A DNA stretch of 51,037 bases, from NCBI GenBank assembly GCA_016218765.1, contig JACRCZ010000137.1:1-51037 (forward strand). Reading direction: 5' to 3'. The stretch comes from Deltaproteobacteria bacterium. GTDB lineage: Bacteria > Myxococcota_A > Polyangia > DRWM01 > JAAZOP01. Position numbers and translations under genes: made by a program. The notes beneath the pieces are model-generated. The model was not told the DNA's origin. It did no database searches and was given only the letters and a program-made list of their open reading frames with translations. Every line of letters starts with the position of its first letter. The stretch's first letter is position 1. Positions 8,507-16,212 of the stretch are shown here, one piece after another.

Positions 8507-9408
8507 CGGGTTGCGCGGATCTGGGAGGCGAGGTGGAGGAGGGTGTCGGGGGAAATGTCGGAGACCAGGGCGTAGAGGAGGCCGTCGGACTCGACCACGG
8601 CGGCGGTAACGCCTTGCCGTGACGAGAGAAACACGGTCCGGCCGCCGGCGGTCACGGGGGTGCCGCCCACGCGGACCGAGCCGGCGGGCAGGACGATGAC
8701 GGACATCCTCCGCCCGCCCACGTCGTAGGCGAGATACGCGGCGTCCTGTGCCTGGACGTGGCTCAGGCGGCCTCCGAGCAGCCGGGCGTCGGGCTCCTGG
8801 AACCGCGGGGCGACCACCTGGAACGGCAGCTTGTCGCGGAACCAGTCCCCGACCGTGCCGGGGTCGTAGCTCGCCGTCTCCAGCGGCAGGGCATGGTGCA
8901 CGAACCGGTCGTGGCGGTCCACGATGTCGGCGGCCACCCGGCCGGCCGCAAGATCATCTTCCCCGGCGACGGAGAAGCGGAAACCGGGGGGCGCCGGCTG
9001 GGTGGAGGGCCAAACCCTGCCGGCCCCCGTCTCGCTCGGAACCGCGGCGCGAACGCCGTCCGGAGGCCGCGCGGTGGGTGAGTCGCGCAGCCCGAAGGCG
9101 ACGACGGCGGCAAGCCCAGCGGCGGCGGCGAAGCCGCCGAAGGCAAGCGCCGTCCGGCGCACACGCTGCCGGCGGTACTCGCGCCGCAGCTCGAGCGAGA
9201 TCCTGTCGGCGAGGCGCGCAGGCGCCTGCGGGCGATCCACCCGCCGGCGCACCTCGCCGGAAAACCATTTTTCGAACCGCGCCTGCGCCGCACAGCTCGC
9301 GCAGCCGGCGATGTGGTTCTCGATGCGCGCGGCATCGGCGGGATCGAGCTCCCCGTCCTTCCACGGTCCCACGAAGCGCCGGACCCAGCCACACGATGCG
9401 GTTTCCAT
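8503..9408 (-). CDS. Zinc-finger anti-sigma factor, membrane-anchored
   Basis: A 301-residue protein. The N terminus carries the ZAS zinc motif HIAGCASC (H-x3-C-x2-C, about residues 32-39), followed by a helical sigma-binding segment, one membrane helix (about 87-107) and a ~190-residue extracytoplasmic domain. The ORF starts 10 nt after the stop of the ECF sigma gene, the standard sigma/anti-sigma arrangement. It should hold the sigma factor inactive at the membrane until an envelope signal or proteolysis releases it. The outer domain has no recognised sensor motif. The stop codon lies in the carD promoter. Confidence 0.87.
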   Translation of the reverse strand: METASCGWVRRFVGPWKDGELDPADAARIENHIAGCASCAAQARFEKWFSGEVRRRVDRPQAPARLADRISLELRREYRRQRVRRTALAFGGFAAAAGLAAVVAFGLRDSPTARPPDGVRAAVPSETGAGRVWPSTQPAPPGFRFSVAGEDDLAAGRVAADIVDRHDRFVHHALPLETASYDPGTVGDWFRDKLPFQVVAPRFQEPDARLLGGRLSHVQAQDAAYLAYDVGGRRMSVIVLPAGSVRVGGTPVTAGGRTVFLSSRQGVTAAVVESDGLLYALVSDISPDTLLHLASQIRATR

Positions 9409-9418
9409 CTCACGTCCC

Positions 9419-10063
9419 CTAGCGCGCCGTCCTCAGCGGGACGACCTCACCCTCCGGACCGCCTTCCGCGGCGGCCCCGTCTTCGCCCTTCCAACCCTCG
9501 CCGGCACCGGACTGTTCCCACGATTCGCCCGCGAGCAGATCCTGCTGCAGCAGCTTGCGCGCGCGGTGCAGCCGCGACATCACCGTGCCGATCGGCACCG
9601 CCAGCGCTTCCGCCGCCTCGCGGTACGTGAAGCCCTCGATCTCCGTCAGCGCGAACACCGACCGGAAACCCTCCGGCAGCCGGTCGATCGCCCGCCCGAT
9701 CTCCTCCGACAGGATCGGCCGCTGCATCGCCGCCTCGGGCTCCCGGAGGTACTCGAGCGACGAGTCGGAGACGAGCCCGTCATGGTACGGGTCGTCCGCC
9801 GGCAGGTCCGCCGCCCGCCGCTCGTGCACCCGCCGCCGGTACTTGTTGTAGTACGAGTTGGTCAGGATCCGCAGCATCCACGCCCGCAGGCTCGTCCCTT
9901 CCTCGAACCGGTCGAAGGCCCGGAACGCTTTGAGCATCGTCTCCTGGACGAGATCCTCGGCGTCCTCGCGGCTGCGCGTGAAACGCAAGGCGACGCGGTA
10001 GAGCACGTCGAGCAGCGGCTGCGTCAACTCCTCGAAACGCCTGGGATCCACCGCCACCGCCAT
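9419..10063 (-). CDS. ECF RNA polymerase sigma factor
   Basis: A 214-residue sigma70-family protein with only regions 2 and 4. Region 2 includes FTRSREDAEDLVQETMLKAF and the DNA-contacting RAWMLRILTN helix (about residues 28-75). Region 4 has FALTEIEGFTYREAAEAL and GTVMSRLHRARKLLQ (about 135-175). A Glu/Gly-rich tail of about 40 residues follows. It is followed by its probable anti-sigma factor. Composition and layout resemble RpoE/SigH-type ECF factors that answer envelope or redox stress, but the regulon cannot be read from this window. No confident promoter was found upstream. Confidence 0.9.
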   Translation of the reverse strand: MAVAVDPRRFEELTQPLLDVLYRVALRFTRSREDAEDLVQETMLKAFRAFDRFEEGTSLRAWMLRILTNSYYNKYRRRVHERRAADLPADDPYHDGLVSDSSLEYLREPEAAMQRPILSEEIGRAIDRLPEGFRSVFALTEIEGFTYREAAEALAVPIGTVMSRLHRARKLLQQDLLAGESWEQSGAGEGWKGEDGAAAEGGPEGEVVPLRTAR

Positions 10064-10115
10064 TCACGGCCCTCCGGACGGCTCAACCCACGAGAGGTGA
10101 AAGGTATTCCCGCAA

Positions 10116-10221
10116 CCGAACCGCGCCCTGCTCGGCGGCAAAGCCGCCGAGTCCCTTCGGGGCCGGGGCCAGGGCGCGGCTGGCCCGCGAGAGCAGCCGC
10201 GGGCTGAAGCCCGCGGTTCGG
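10116..10221. repeat. Composite palindrome with cloverleaf layout (copy A)
   Basis: An outer stem CCGAACCGCG (10116-10125) pairs with CGCGGTTCGG (10212-10221). Inside lie GCGCCCTG (10123-10130) pairing with CAGGGCGC (10170-10177), a hairpin CTCGGCGGC-aaa-GCCGCCGAG (10131-10151) and the palindrome CCGCGGGCTGAAGCCCGCGG (10197-10216), which overlaps and competes with the outer right arm. It fills most of the 171-bp gap between the ECF sigma gene and phaR. The same outer stem recurs at 44944-45012. Confidence 0.8.
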
Positions 10222-10234
10222 AATCGGACGCGGC

Positions 10235-10750
10235 TCACGTCGTCCCGCCCCGCTTCGCCTTGCCCCGCGGGCGGCGCGCCCGCAGCGCGCGCTCGACGGC
10301 CGCGAGGCGTTCCGCGAGTCCGCGAACCTCGGCGTTGAGCCGGCGCAGCGGCTCGATTTCGTTGACGGCCTGCCGCACCCGCTCGTCGATCCGGCGCTGG
10401 ATGTCCTCCAGGCCGCGGCCGAGCCCGCCGAACACGTCCCGCACGAACCGCTCGGCCTCGTCCCGCGAGGCCTGGACCCTTTCCAGGCCGGGACGACCGA
10501 AGACCGAGAGGATGCCGGAGAGCGAGTAGCGCGGGTCGCGGCGCCGGCCGGCGCCGGCGAGGATCTGGGCCAGGGCGGCCTGGGTGATGTCCTCGCCGCT
10601 GCGGTTGTCCACGACGCGGACCTCGACGCCGCCCTGGACGAGCGCCTCGACGTCGTGGAGCGTGACGTAGCGGCTCTCGGAGGTGTCGTAGAGCTTGCGG
10701 TTCGCGTAGCGACGGATGACGCGCGTCTGGCGCTGGGCGTCGTCGTTCAC
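10235..10750 (-). CDS. phaR: PhaR-type polyhydroxyalkanoate synthesis regulator
   Basis: A 171-residue protein. The N-terminal ~60 residues (VIRRYANRKLYDTSESRYVTLHDVEALVQGG, split here as IRRYANRKLYDTSE and YVTLHDVEALVQ) are the PHB/PHA accumulation regulator DNA-binding domain. The remainder is charged and helical, probably coiled coil (QRRIDERVRQAVNEIEPLRR), with a basic tail. Family members repress PHA genes and bind granules or phasins. The GTG start is chosen for an AAGGAG about 8 nt upstream. No PHA synthase, depolymerase or phasin gene is near, so the target is elsewhere. It is divergent from the zinc-ribbon gene at 10880. Confidence 0.85.
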   Translation of the reverse strand: MNDDAQRQTRVIRRYANRKLYDTSESRYVTLHDVEALVQGGVEVRVVDNRSGEDITQAALAQILAGAGRRRDPRYSLSGILSVFGRPGLERVQASRDEAERFVRDVFGGLGRGLEDIQRRIDERVRQAVNEIEPLRRLNAEVRGLAERLAAVERALRARRPRGKAKRGGTT

Positions 10751-10813
10751 GACCCGACTCCTTGTCGCCGCCCCTGTCCCGGGAGCTGGCGGCTTCCCGC
10801 GGGGCCTCGGACC

Positions 10814-10821
10814 AGTATACA
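10814..10821. promoter_or_regulatory. Possible shared -10 element between divergent genes
   Basis: The quasi-palindrome AGTATACACT offers TATACA on the plus strand (10816-10821) and TATACT on the minus strand (10814-10819) in the 129-bp gap between phaR and the zinc-ribbon gene. No good -35 hexamer is visible on either strand, so this is a weak call. Confidence 0.3.
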
Positions 10822-10879
10822 CTCGCGGTCCGCTGCCCGGGCGAAGGTTTCGCATGCCATCCCGGGCGGGAGCAGGTTC

Positions 10880-12376
10880 ATGGTCATCACGTGTCCGAGC
10901 TGCAAGCGACGTTTCAACCTGCCGGTGGACAAGGTCCGCAGCCGCACGGTCAAGCTGAAGTGCTCGCGCTGCAAGTCCATGTTCACCCAGGACCTGGCGG
11001 CCCTGACCGACGTCGCCACGGCGAAGCTCTCGGAGGCCGAGCTCGGTGCGATCGCGCGGCTGCCGGCCCAGGCGCCGCCCACCCGTCCGCAACCGGCGCC
11101 CGCCGTGCCGCAGCCACGTCCCAGACCGGTGTCGGCCGGGCCGATCACCAAGCCCCTGGCGCCGGTGGCGCCGCGGCCGGCCGCCGCATCGACCGGGCCC
11201 GCCACGAAGCCCTGGGCCCCCGTCACGCCCCAGGCGCGCCCCGCGCCTGCCGTGGCGCCGCGGCCCGCTCCGCCGCCCCCGCCTCCGCCCAAGCCGGTCG
11301 AGCCGGTGATCCAGGGCTACGAGTCGTACGCCGAGGCGCCGGAGGTGGACGAAGAACACCAGGAGGCGTTGGAGCGGGCGGCGGAGGCGGCGGAGGCGCA
11401 GGCGGCGCTGCGCGCGCAGGAGGAGGCGGCACTTCGACAGGCCGAGGAGAGGCTGGCCGAGGAGCGGGCGGCGCAGGCGGCGCAGGCGGCGGTCGACGCG
11501 GCGCTGGAGCAGGCGACGACGGAGGCCGTGGAGAACTCGGGTCCGATCCCCGAGCCGCCGCCGGCCGAGGACGTTTTCGGCGTCCCCGCGTCCGACTCGC
11601 TGCCCCCGGACCTCGTCGCCGGGCTGGACGCCGTCGCCCGGGGACGCATCGTCTCGGGCGACGCCCCGCAGACCGAGGCCGCGCTGCGGACGACCGGGCC
11701 GCGGAACGAGGCGGCGGCCGATCTGTTCCGCGGCGCGCAGACGCCCTCGGGGCGCTTCGCCCTGGCCGGCGCGCCGGCCGGGGCCGACGTGGACGATTTC
11801 CTCCTGCTCTCCGACGAGGAGACCCCGGGTCCCGGACGGTGGATCGGGCTGGGTCTGGGCATCCTCCTCGCGCTGTCCGTCGCGGCCGCGCTGTTCGTCC
11901 TGGCCCGCAATTCGTGGAAGCTCGACACCGGACACCTGGGGCAGCAGATCCGCTACGCGTTCTGGATGGGGCCCCCGGTGGTCGACACGGCGAGCTGCGT
12001 CGCGACCTCGATGCGTCTCCCCGCGCTGGTCAAGGGGCAGGACGGCACGGCCGTCGTCGTCTGGGGCCTGATCCAGAACATCTGCTCCTACTCCGTTTCC
12101 GGCGTCTCCGTGTCCTGCAAGCTCGAGGGCCCCGGCGGCCCGTGGACCGACGCGGCGCGGCCGTTCGTGGAGCGCGCCCCGTCGGATCTTTCGGAGTCGG
12201 CGCTGGCCGAGCAGTCGCTGTCGGGGATGGCGCGGGCGATCACGGACCTGGAGAACCCGGTCGGGGTGGTGCTGGCGAACCAGAAGCACGAGGTGTGGTG
12301 CATCTTCTCCGGGGCCGCGGGTCCGGAGGCTCGCGCGACGCAGTTCCGCAGCTCGTTCCAGGTATCGGTGCCTTGA
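10880..12376 (+). CDS. MJ0042-type zinc-ribbon membrane protein
   Basis: A 498-residue protein. The N terminus is a zinc ribbon with two CxxC pairs (CPSCKRRFN and CSRCKSMF, residues 5-36), matching the MJ0042 family. Then comes a Pro/Ala-rich linker (about 60-140), an Ala/Glu-rich predicted coiled coil (about 155-215), a membrane helix (WIGLGLGILLALSVAAALF, about 320-340) and a C-terminal beta-rich domain (DUF3426-like). The start lies just after a GGAGCAGG-type leader. Such proteins are common in Myxococcota and related groups, but their role is unknown; a regulatory or scaffolding function is only a guess. It is coupled to the next gene by a TTGA overlap. Confidence 0.8.
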   Translation: MVITCPSCKRRFNLPVDKVRSRTVKLKCSRCKSMFTQDLAALTDVATAKLSEAELGAIARLPAQAPPTRPQPAPAVPQPRPRPVSAGPITKPLAPVAPRPAAASTGPATKPWAPVTPQARPAPAVAPRPAPPPPPPPKPVEPVIQGYESYAEAPEVDEEHQEALERAAEAAEAQAALRAQEEAALRQAEERLAEERAAQAAQAAVDAALEQATTEAVENSGPIPEPPPAEDVFGVPASDSLPPDLVAGLDAVARGRIVSGDAPQTEAALRTTGPRNEAAADLFRGAQTPSGRFALAGAPAGADVDDFLLLSDEETPGPGRWIGLGLGILLALSVAAALFVLARNSWKLDTGHLGQQIRYAFWMGPPVVDTASCVATSMRLPALVKGQDGTAVVVWGLIQNICSYSVSGVSVSCKLEGPGGPWTDAARPFVERAPSDLSESALAEQSLSGMARAITDLENPVGVVLANQKHEVWCIFSGAAGPEARATQFRSSFQVSVP

Positions 12377-13158
12377 AGTTGCCGGCGACGTTTGTCGCGT
12401 TTCGCGCGCGGTTCGAGTCGGTGCGCGACTTCGGGCAGCGGGTGGAGCTGCTGTCGGGGGTGGTGCGCGAGGCGACGACGGAGGAGCTCCTGGCCTTCCT
12501 GGGCGACGCGACCCGGGCCACGGTGGCGCGCGACCATGTGGCGATCGAGGCGCTCCTGGCGTGGATCGTGATGTCGGTGACCTCGGGCAGCCCGCTGGGC
12601 GGGCGCGAGCGCGAGCTGTTCCGGCAGGCCGAGCGAGGCGGCGACCCGCTGCTGGTCACGCTGCTGCAGCCGCCGTTCCCGCTGGTGCCGGACGAGGCGC
12701 CGGCGGGGCGCGTGCTCAACGCCGAGGACGGGCGGCCGCTCACGCTGGGCGAGCGGCGTGCGGCCGCGCGGCGCGGCGATCGTTTCCTGCTGGACCGCCT
12801 GCTGGCCGATCCTGACCCGGGCGTGACGGCGCGGCTGCTCTTGAACCCGATGTTCACCGAGCGCGAGGCGATCCGCGTCGCGGCGTGGCGGCCGGGCCGT
12901 GCGGACGTGCTGCTCGAGGTCCTGCGCTGCCCGCGATGGGCGGTGCGGCCGGCGGTACAGTCGGCACTGCTCCGGAACCCCGCGATGCCGGTCGCGGTGG
13001 CGACGAGGCTGACGCTGCTCCTGCCGCTGCCGAAGCTGCGCGAGGTGCTCAAGGACATGGAGACGCCGCTGCTCGTGCGGCTGGCGTGCGAGCGTCACCT
13101 GGAGCTGTTGGGGAAGCGGCGGAAGGCTCGGGTCAGTAGCACGCATTCACCAGGCTGA
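12373..13158 (+). CDS. Hypothetical helical protein coupled to the zinc-ribbon gene
   Basis: About 261 residues, starting at a TTG that overlaps the TGA of the preceding gene. The product is helical and rich in Leu, Ala and Arg, with short repeating segments (LLADPDPGVTARLLLNP, LLRNPAMPVAVATRL) that resemble degenerate HEAT or leucine-rich variant repeats. There is no signal peptide or membrane segment. Coupling suggests it works with the zinc-ribbon protein. Its last 26 nt overlap the 3' end of the convergent FG-GAP gene, so the final residues may be read-through of non-native sequence. No family is recognised. Confidence 0.65.
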   Translation: MKLPATFVAFRARFESVRDFGQRVELLSGVVREATTEELLAFLGDATRATVARDHVAIEALLAWIVMSVTSGSPLGGRERELFRQAERGGDPLLVTLLQPPFPLVPDEAPAGRVLNAEDGRPLTLGERRAAARRGDRFLLDRLLADPDPGVTARLLLNPMFTEREAIRVAAWRPGRADVLLEVLRCPRWAVRPAVQSALLRNPAMPVAVATRLTLLLPLPKLREVLKDMETPLLVRLACERHLELLGKRRKARVSSTHSPG

Positions 13159-16030
13159 AGGCGAACTGGTCGTTGGGGTACGGGAGGGGGTTGTAGAGGG
13201 TCTGATCGGGGACGGCGGGGAAGCCGCCGCCCATGCCGACCCCCGACTCGAAGACGAACGCCCGGCCTTCCTGGGTCGCGGTGCCGTCGCGGTTCGGCGC
13301 GCCGACGACGATGTCCGCGGTACCGTCGGCGTTGAAATCGAAGCCGCCGGCCGCGGACGCGCCGAAGCCGGCGCCGGGATCGGCGTCGGGCGCCGCGATG
13401 GTCACCGGGGTCACGCCGAGCACGGTCGCACCGGCGTACCAGAACGCCGCACCTTCCACGACTCCCCCGTCGGCCTGAAACGGCGAGCCGACGATCAAGC
13501 CCTGCCGCCGGAAGGTCGCCGACCCGACCCATCCGGTCGGCGCCAGGGCGGTGCCGAAGTGGGCGTTCGGGGTGTTGGCCGGATTGTCGAGCGTGGTGGT
13601 GGGGGCGGAGGGGAGGCCCGCGGCGGTCACGGCGTAGGCGAAGACGTTGCCCTCTTGAACGGCGCCCGCATTGTACGTGGGGGCGCCCACGGCGAGGTCC
13701 GGGTAGCCGTCGTCCCCCAGATCGCCAATCAACGCCACGGAGGATCCGAAGTGCCCGTTGGAGCAGGGCGCCGGGCAGGACAACGTGGCCCAGGGCGTCA
13801 CCTCCATGCTCAGCACGTCCCAGCGGAACAGGTAGGCGGCACCCTCGCTCGACGACCCGCCGGAATGACTCGGCTCGCCCACGAGGACGCCGCCGCGGCC
13901 GTCGGCCAGGAGGTCGCCCGCGCCGGCGAGCGCCTGGCCGAAGGCGGCGTTCTCCTGGGGCACGGACGCCTGGAGCATGTCGGGAGGGCCGGTGACATCG
14001 GGTGGACCGCGGTAGACGTCGACTCGGCCGGCGCCGGCGAAGGCACCAACCGTCTCCGACGGCGAGCCGACCGCGAGGTCGGCGTAGCCGTCGCTGTTCA
14101 CGTCGCCCATGACCGCGACCGCGGTGCCGAATGCCGCTCCGGCCGCGGCGCGGTCGGGAAGCAGCACGACGCTCCTGGGAATCGATAGCCCGGTCGCGGC
14201 GCCCCAGAAGATGATGACCCCCCCTTCGTCCGTCGCGGCGCCGTCGTATCCCGGTGCGCCCACGACCAGATCGGCGAAGCCGTCGGCATTGAGATCGCCG
14301 TCGGCGAGGGCGCGACCGAAGGCGAGGTTCGGCTGCATGCCCGGCAGGAGCTGGCGGGTGTGGGTCGTCGGCAGGCCGCTCGACGAGGCCTGGTAGATGT
14401 AGACGATCCCCAGGTTGGGGTTGTCGATGTCGTCGTAGCTGGGGGCGCCCACGGCGAGGTCGGAGTAGCCGTCGCCGTCGAAGTCGGAGGGCGCGCGCCC
14501 GACGTCGAGGTAGCGCACGGCGCTCCAGGCGGAGCAGCCGGCGGCGCCGTCGCAGGCGCGGACGTGCCAGTAGTACCGGCGGCCGACGGGCGGCAGGTTG
14601 GCGACGGGGAGCTCGGAGGTCGGGGTCCACGAGGTCACGGCCAGTCCGGTTCCGCTCGCGGTCGGGCTGGACAGGTCGCACCCGGCGAAGCTCGGGGTCG
14701 TGCAGGAATCGTCCACCTGGATCTCGTAGGTCGCGGTGCCGCAGCCGCCGGAGGCGGGCGGTGCCCAGCGGAAGGTCGGGCGGAGGTTGGCGGGAGCGCG
14801 CAGGGTGCCGGTGAGCGCGCCGTTCCAGGGCGACAGGGGCTGGGGGGGCGCGGGCGGCGGCACGACGGTCGTGCAATCGCCGGGGCAGCCGCAGTAGGTC
14901 TCGCCGCCGTTGCAGCAGCCGTCGCCGCAGGCGAATCCGCCGGCGACCTCGTCGGTCATCCCGTTGCAGTCGTCGTCGATCCCGTTGCACGCCTCGACCG
15001 GAGGAACGCACTCCTGCCATCCGCACGCGGCGTCGCAGGAGCGGGAGCCGACGCTGCCGCAGGTGGTGGTGCAGTCGCCGGACTCGCCCGCGCAGCACTC
15101 GAAGCCGTCGTCGCAGACATCATCGCAGTCGTCGTCGGCGCCGTTGCACTCCTCGGCCGGCGGCTGACATTCCTCCCACGCGCATGCGTCGGTGCAGACG
15201 CGCGTGCCGCTGCTGCCGCAGGTCGTGACGCAACCCTCGAGTCCGAACGCCGCGCACTCGAAGTCCTCGTCGGTCGCGTCGTCGCAGTCGTCGTCCGAGC
15301 CGTTGCACACCTCGACGGGGGGCGCGCAGGCGGTCCAGGTGCAGGCGAGGCACGCGCTGGTGCCGGTGGTGCCGCAGCCGGTCGTGCAGGCCTGCAGATC
15401 ATCGCCTTCGCAGTCTTCGCCGGGGTCGATCGTGCCGTTGCCGCAGAGCGGGCCGACCTCGGCCTCGCCGTCGTCGGCGTCCGCATCCGCCTCGGCATCC
15501 CCGCCGTCGCCGTCGCCGGCATCGGCGTCCATGACGGGGCAGAGGGCGGTCTCGTCGCGGGATTCGATCAGGGTGGCTGATTCCTCGGCGGAGACGCAAC
15601 TTCCGACGCCTTCGACGTAGCGGTAGTTCGAGGCGCAGGAGAGGTCGATCTGGGCGCACTGGCCGGTGGCGCAGACGCAGACCTCGTTGCCGGCGGCGGC
15701 GCAGAACTCGACCTCGCCGGTCGCGGGGTTGCGCACGCCGCACCCTTCGGTGCGGGCGGCATCGCCGTCGTCGTCGCCGGATCCGCCGCAGGCGAAGGCC
15801 GCGAGGAGGGCCAGGGCGAGGAAGAGGGCGCGGGCCGCGTTGCGACAGCGGCGGGCGAAGGCCGCGAGGCGGCGGGGGCGACGAGGGTCGGCGGTCGGGG
15901 GTCGGCGGTCGGCGGTCGGGAGCGGAGGGGGCGAGGGCGGCGCCTCCGTGGCGCGAGCCGGACGCACCCAGGTGGTGGTCGGCTCATCGGTGAAGGGGTC
16001 GGTGGAGCGGGTCGTCGGGTTGCGGGTCAT
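13133..16030 (-). CDS. Lipoprotein with MopE-type Cys repeats and seven-bladed FG-GAP propeller
   Basis: About 965 residues. A basic N terminus leads to a hydrophobic signal and likely lipid Cys (FACGGSGDDD). Then come a Cys-rich head, an Asp/Ala-rich spacer, three MopE-type modules (CNGSDDDCDD, CNGADDDCDD, CNGIDDDCNG), a fibronectin-III-like segment (PTFRWAPPASGGCG to WHVRACDGAAG) and seven FG-GAP blades, e.g. DFDGDGYSDLAVGAP and DFNADGTADIVVGAP, with Ca-binding DxDxDG loops. This predicts a surface adhesion or binding protein. The start at 16030 has GGGAGGACCCC upstream; an earlier ATG would read into repeats. Residues near 34-52 are encoded by a GTCGGCG heptamer array. It is a tandem paralog of the gene at 16213-18807. 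Confidence 0.85.
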   Translation of the reverse strand: MTRNPTTRSTDPFTDEPTTTWVRPARATEAPPSPPPLPTADRRPPTADPRRPRRLAAFARRCRNAARALFLALALLAAFACGGSGDDDGDAARTEGCGVRNPATGEVEFCAAAGNEVCVCATGQCAQIDLSCASNYRYVEGVGSCVSAEESATLIESRDETALCPVMDADAGDGDGGDAEADADADDGEAEVGPLCGNGTIDPGEDCEGDDLQACTTGCGTTGTSACLACTWTACAPPVEVCNGSDDDCDDATDEDFECAAFGLEGCVTTCGSSGTRVCTDACAWEECQPPAEECNGADDDCDDVCDDGFECCAGESGDCTTTCGSVGSRSCDAACGWQECVPPVEACNGIDDDCNGMTDEVAGGFACGDGCCNGGETYCGCPGDCTTVVPPPAPPQPLSPWNGALTGTLRAPANLRPTFRWAPPASGGCGTATYEIQVDDSCTTPSFAGCDLSSPTASGTGLAVTSWTPTSELPVANLPPVGRRYYWHVRACDGAAGCSAWSAVRYLDVGRAPSDFDGDGYSDLAVGAPSYDDIDNPNLGIVYIYQASSSGLPTTHTRQLLPGMQPNLAFGRALADGDLNADGFADLVVGAPGYDGAATDEGGVIIFWGAATGLSIPRSVVLLPDRAAAGAAFGTAVAVMGDVNSDGYADLAVGSPSETVGAFAGAGRVDVYRGPPDVTGPPDMLQASVPQENAAFGQALAGAGDLLADGRGGVLVGEPSHSGGSSSEGAAYLFRWDVLSMEVTPWATLSCPAPCSNGHFGSSVALIGDLGDDGYPDLAVGAPTYNAGAVQEGNVFAYAVTAAGLPSAPTTTLDNPANTPNAHFGTALAPTGWVGSATFRRQGLIVGSPFQADGGVVEGAAFWYAGATVLGVTPVTIAAPDADPGAGFGASAAGGFDFNADGTADIVVGAPNRDGTATQEGRAFVFESGVGMGGGFPAVPDQTLYNPLPYPNDQFAFSLVNACY
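15887..15920. repeat. GTCGGCG heptamer array (family H3) inside a coding region
   Basis: Nearly five units of GTCGGCG or GTCGGGG with a 7-nt period, encoding the TADRRPPTAD segment ahead of the signal peptide of the FG-GAP lipoprotein. A shorter copy lies at 35991-36006, just after another stop codon. Confidence 0.8.
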
Positions 16031-16103
16031 GGGGTCCTCCCTGGGCCGCGGCGTTGTGGTCGGATTCAGCCGTCCGACGTGGACGGTTCCGTGCGGCGGC
16101 GGG

Positions 16104-16138
16104 CCTCCATCGCGTGTGGAGGCCGCGGTGTTGCGTGT
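16104..16138. repeat. 35-bp hairpin repeat, copy 1
   Basis: A 35-bp block identical to 21328-21362. It begins with the stem-loop GCCTCCA-tcgcgtg-TGGAGGC (16104-16124) and continues GCGGTGTTGCGTG-like to 16138. Both copies lie 50-75 bp upstream of a minus-strand lipoprotein gene and are followed by a CGCAAAG nonamer array. Confidence 0.85.
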
Positions 16139-16150
16139 GGGGAAGGGGAT

Positions 16151-16190
16151 TTCGCGCAAAGCTCGCAAAGGACCGCAAAGGACGCAAGGA
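16151..16190. repeat. CGCAAAGGA nonamer array (family N1)
   Basis: Units CGCAAAG, separated mostly by GAC or GACC, following a TTTCGCGCAAAG leader. It lies between the two FG-GAP lipoprotein genes. Further copies are at 21371, 21852, 30708, 34227, 41261 and 46266. Confidence 0.85.
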
Positions 16191-16212
16191 GGGGGGGAAG
16201 GAGCCACGGTTG

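Noticed and set aside
10235..10750. PHA synthesis locus
   Set aside because: Only the regulator is present; no PHA synthase, phasin or depolymerase was found nearby.
15990..16207. Upstream extension of the FG-GAP lipoprotein to an ATG at 16207
   Set aside because: It would translate the nonamer and hairpin repeats, and the ATG at 16030 has a good GGGAGG site.
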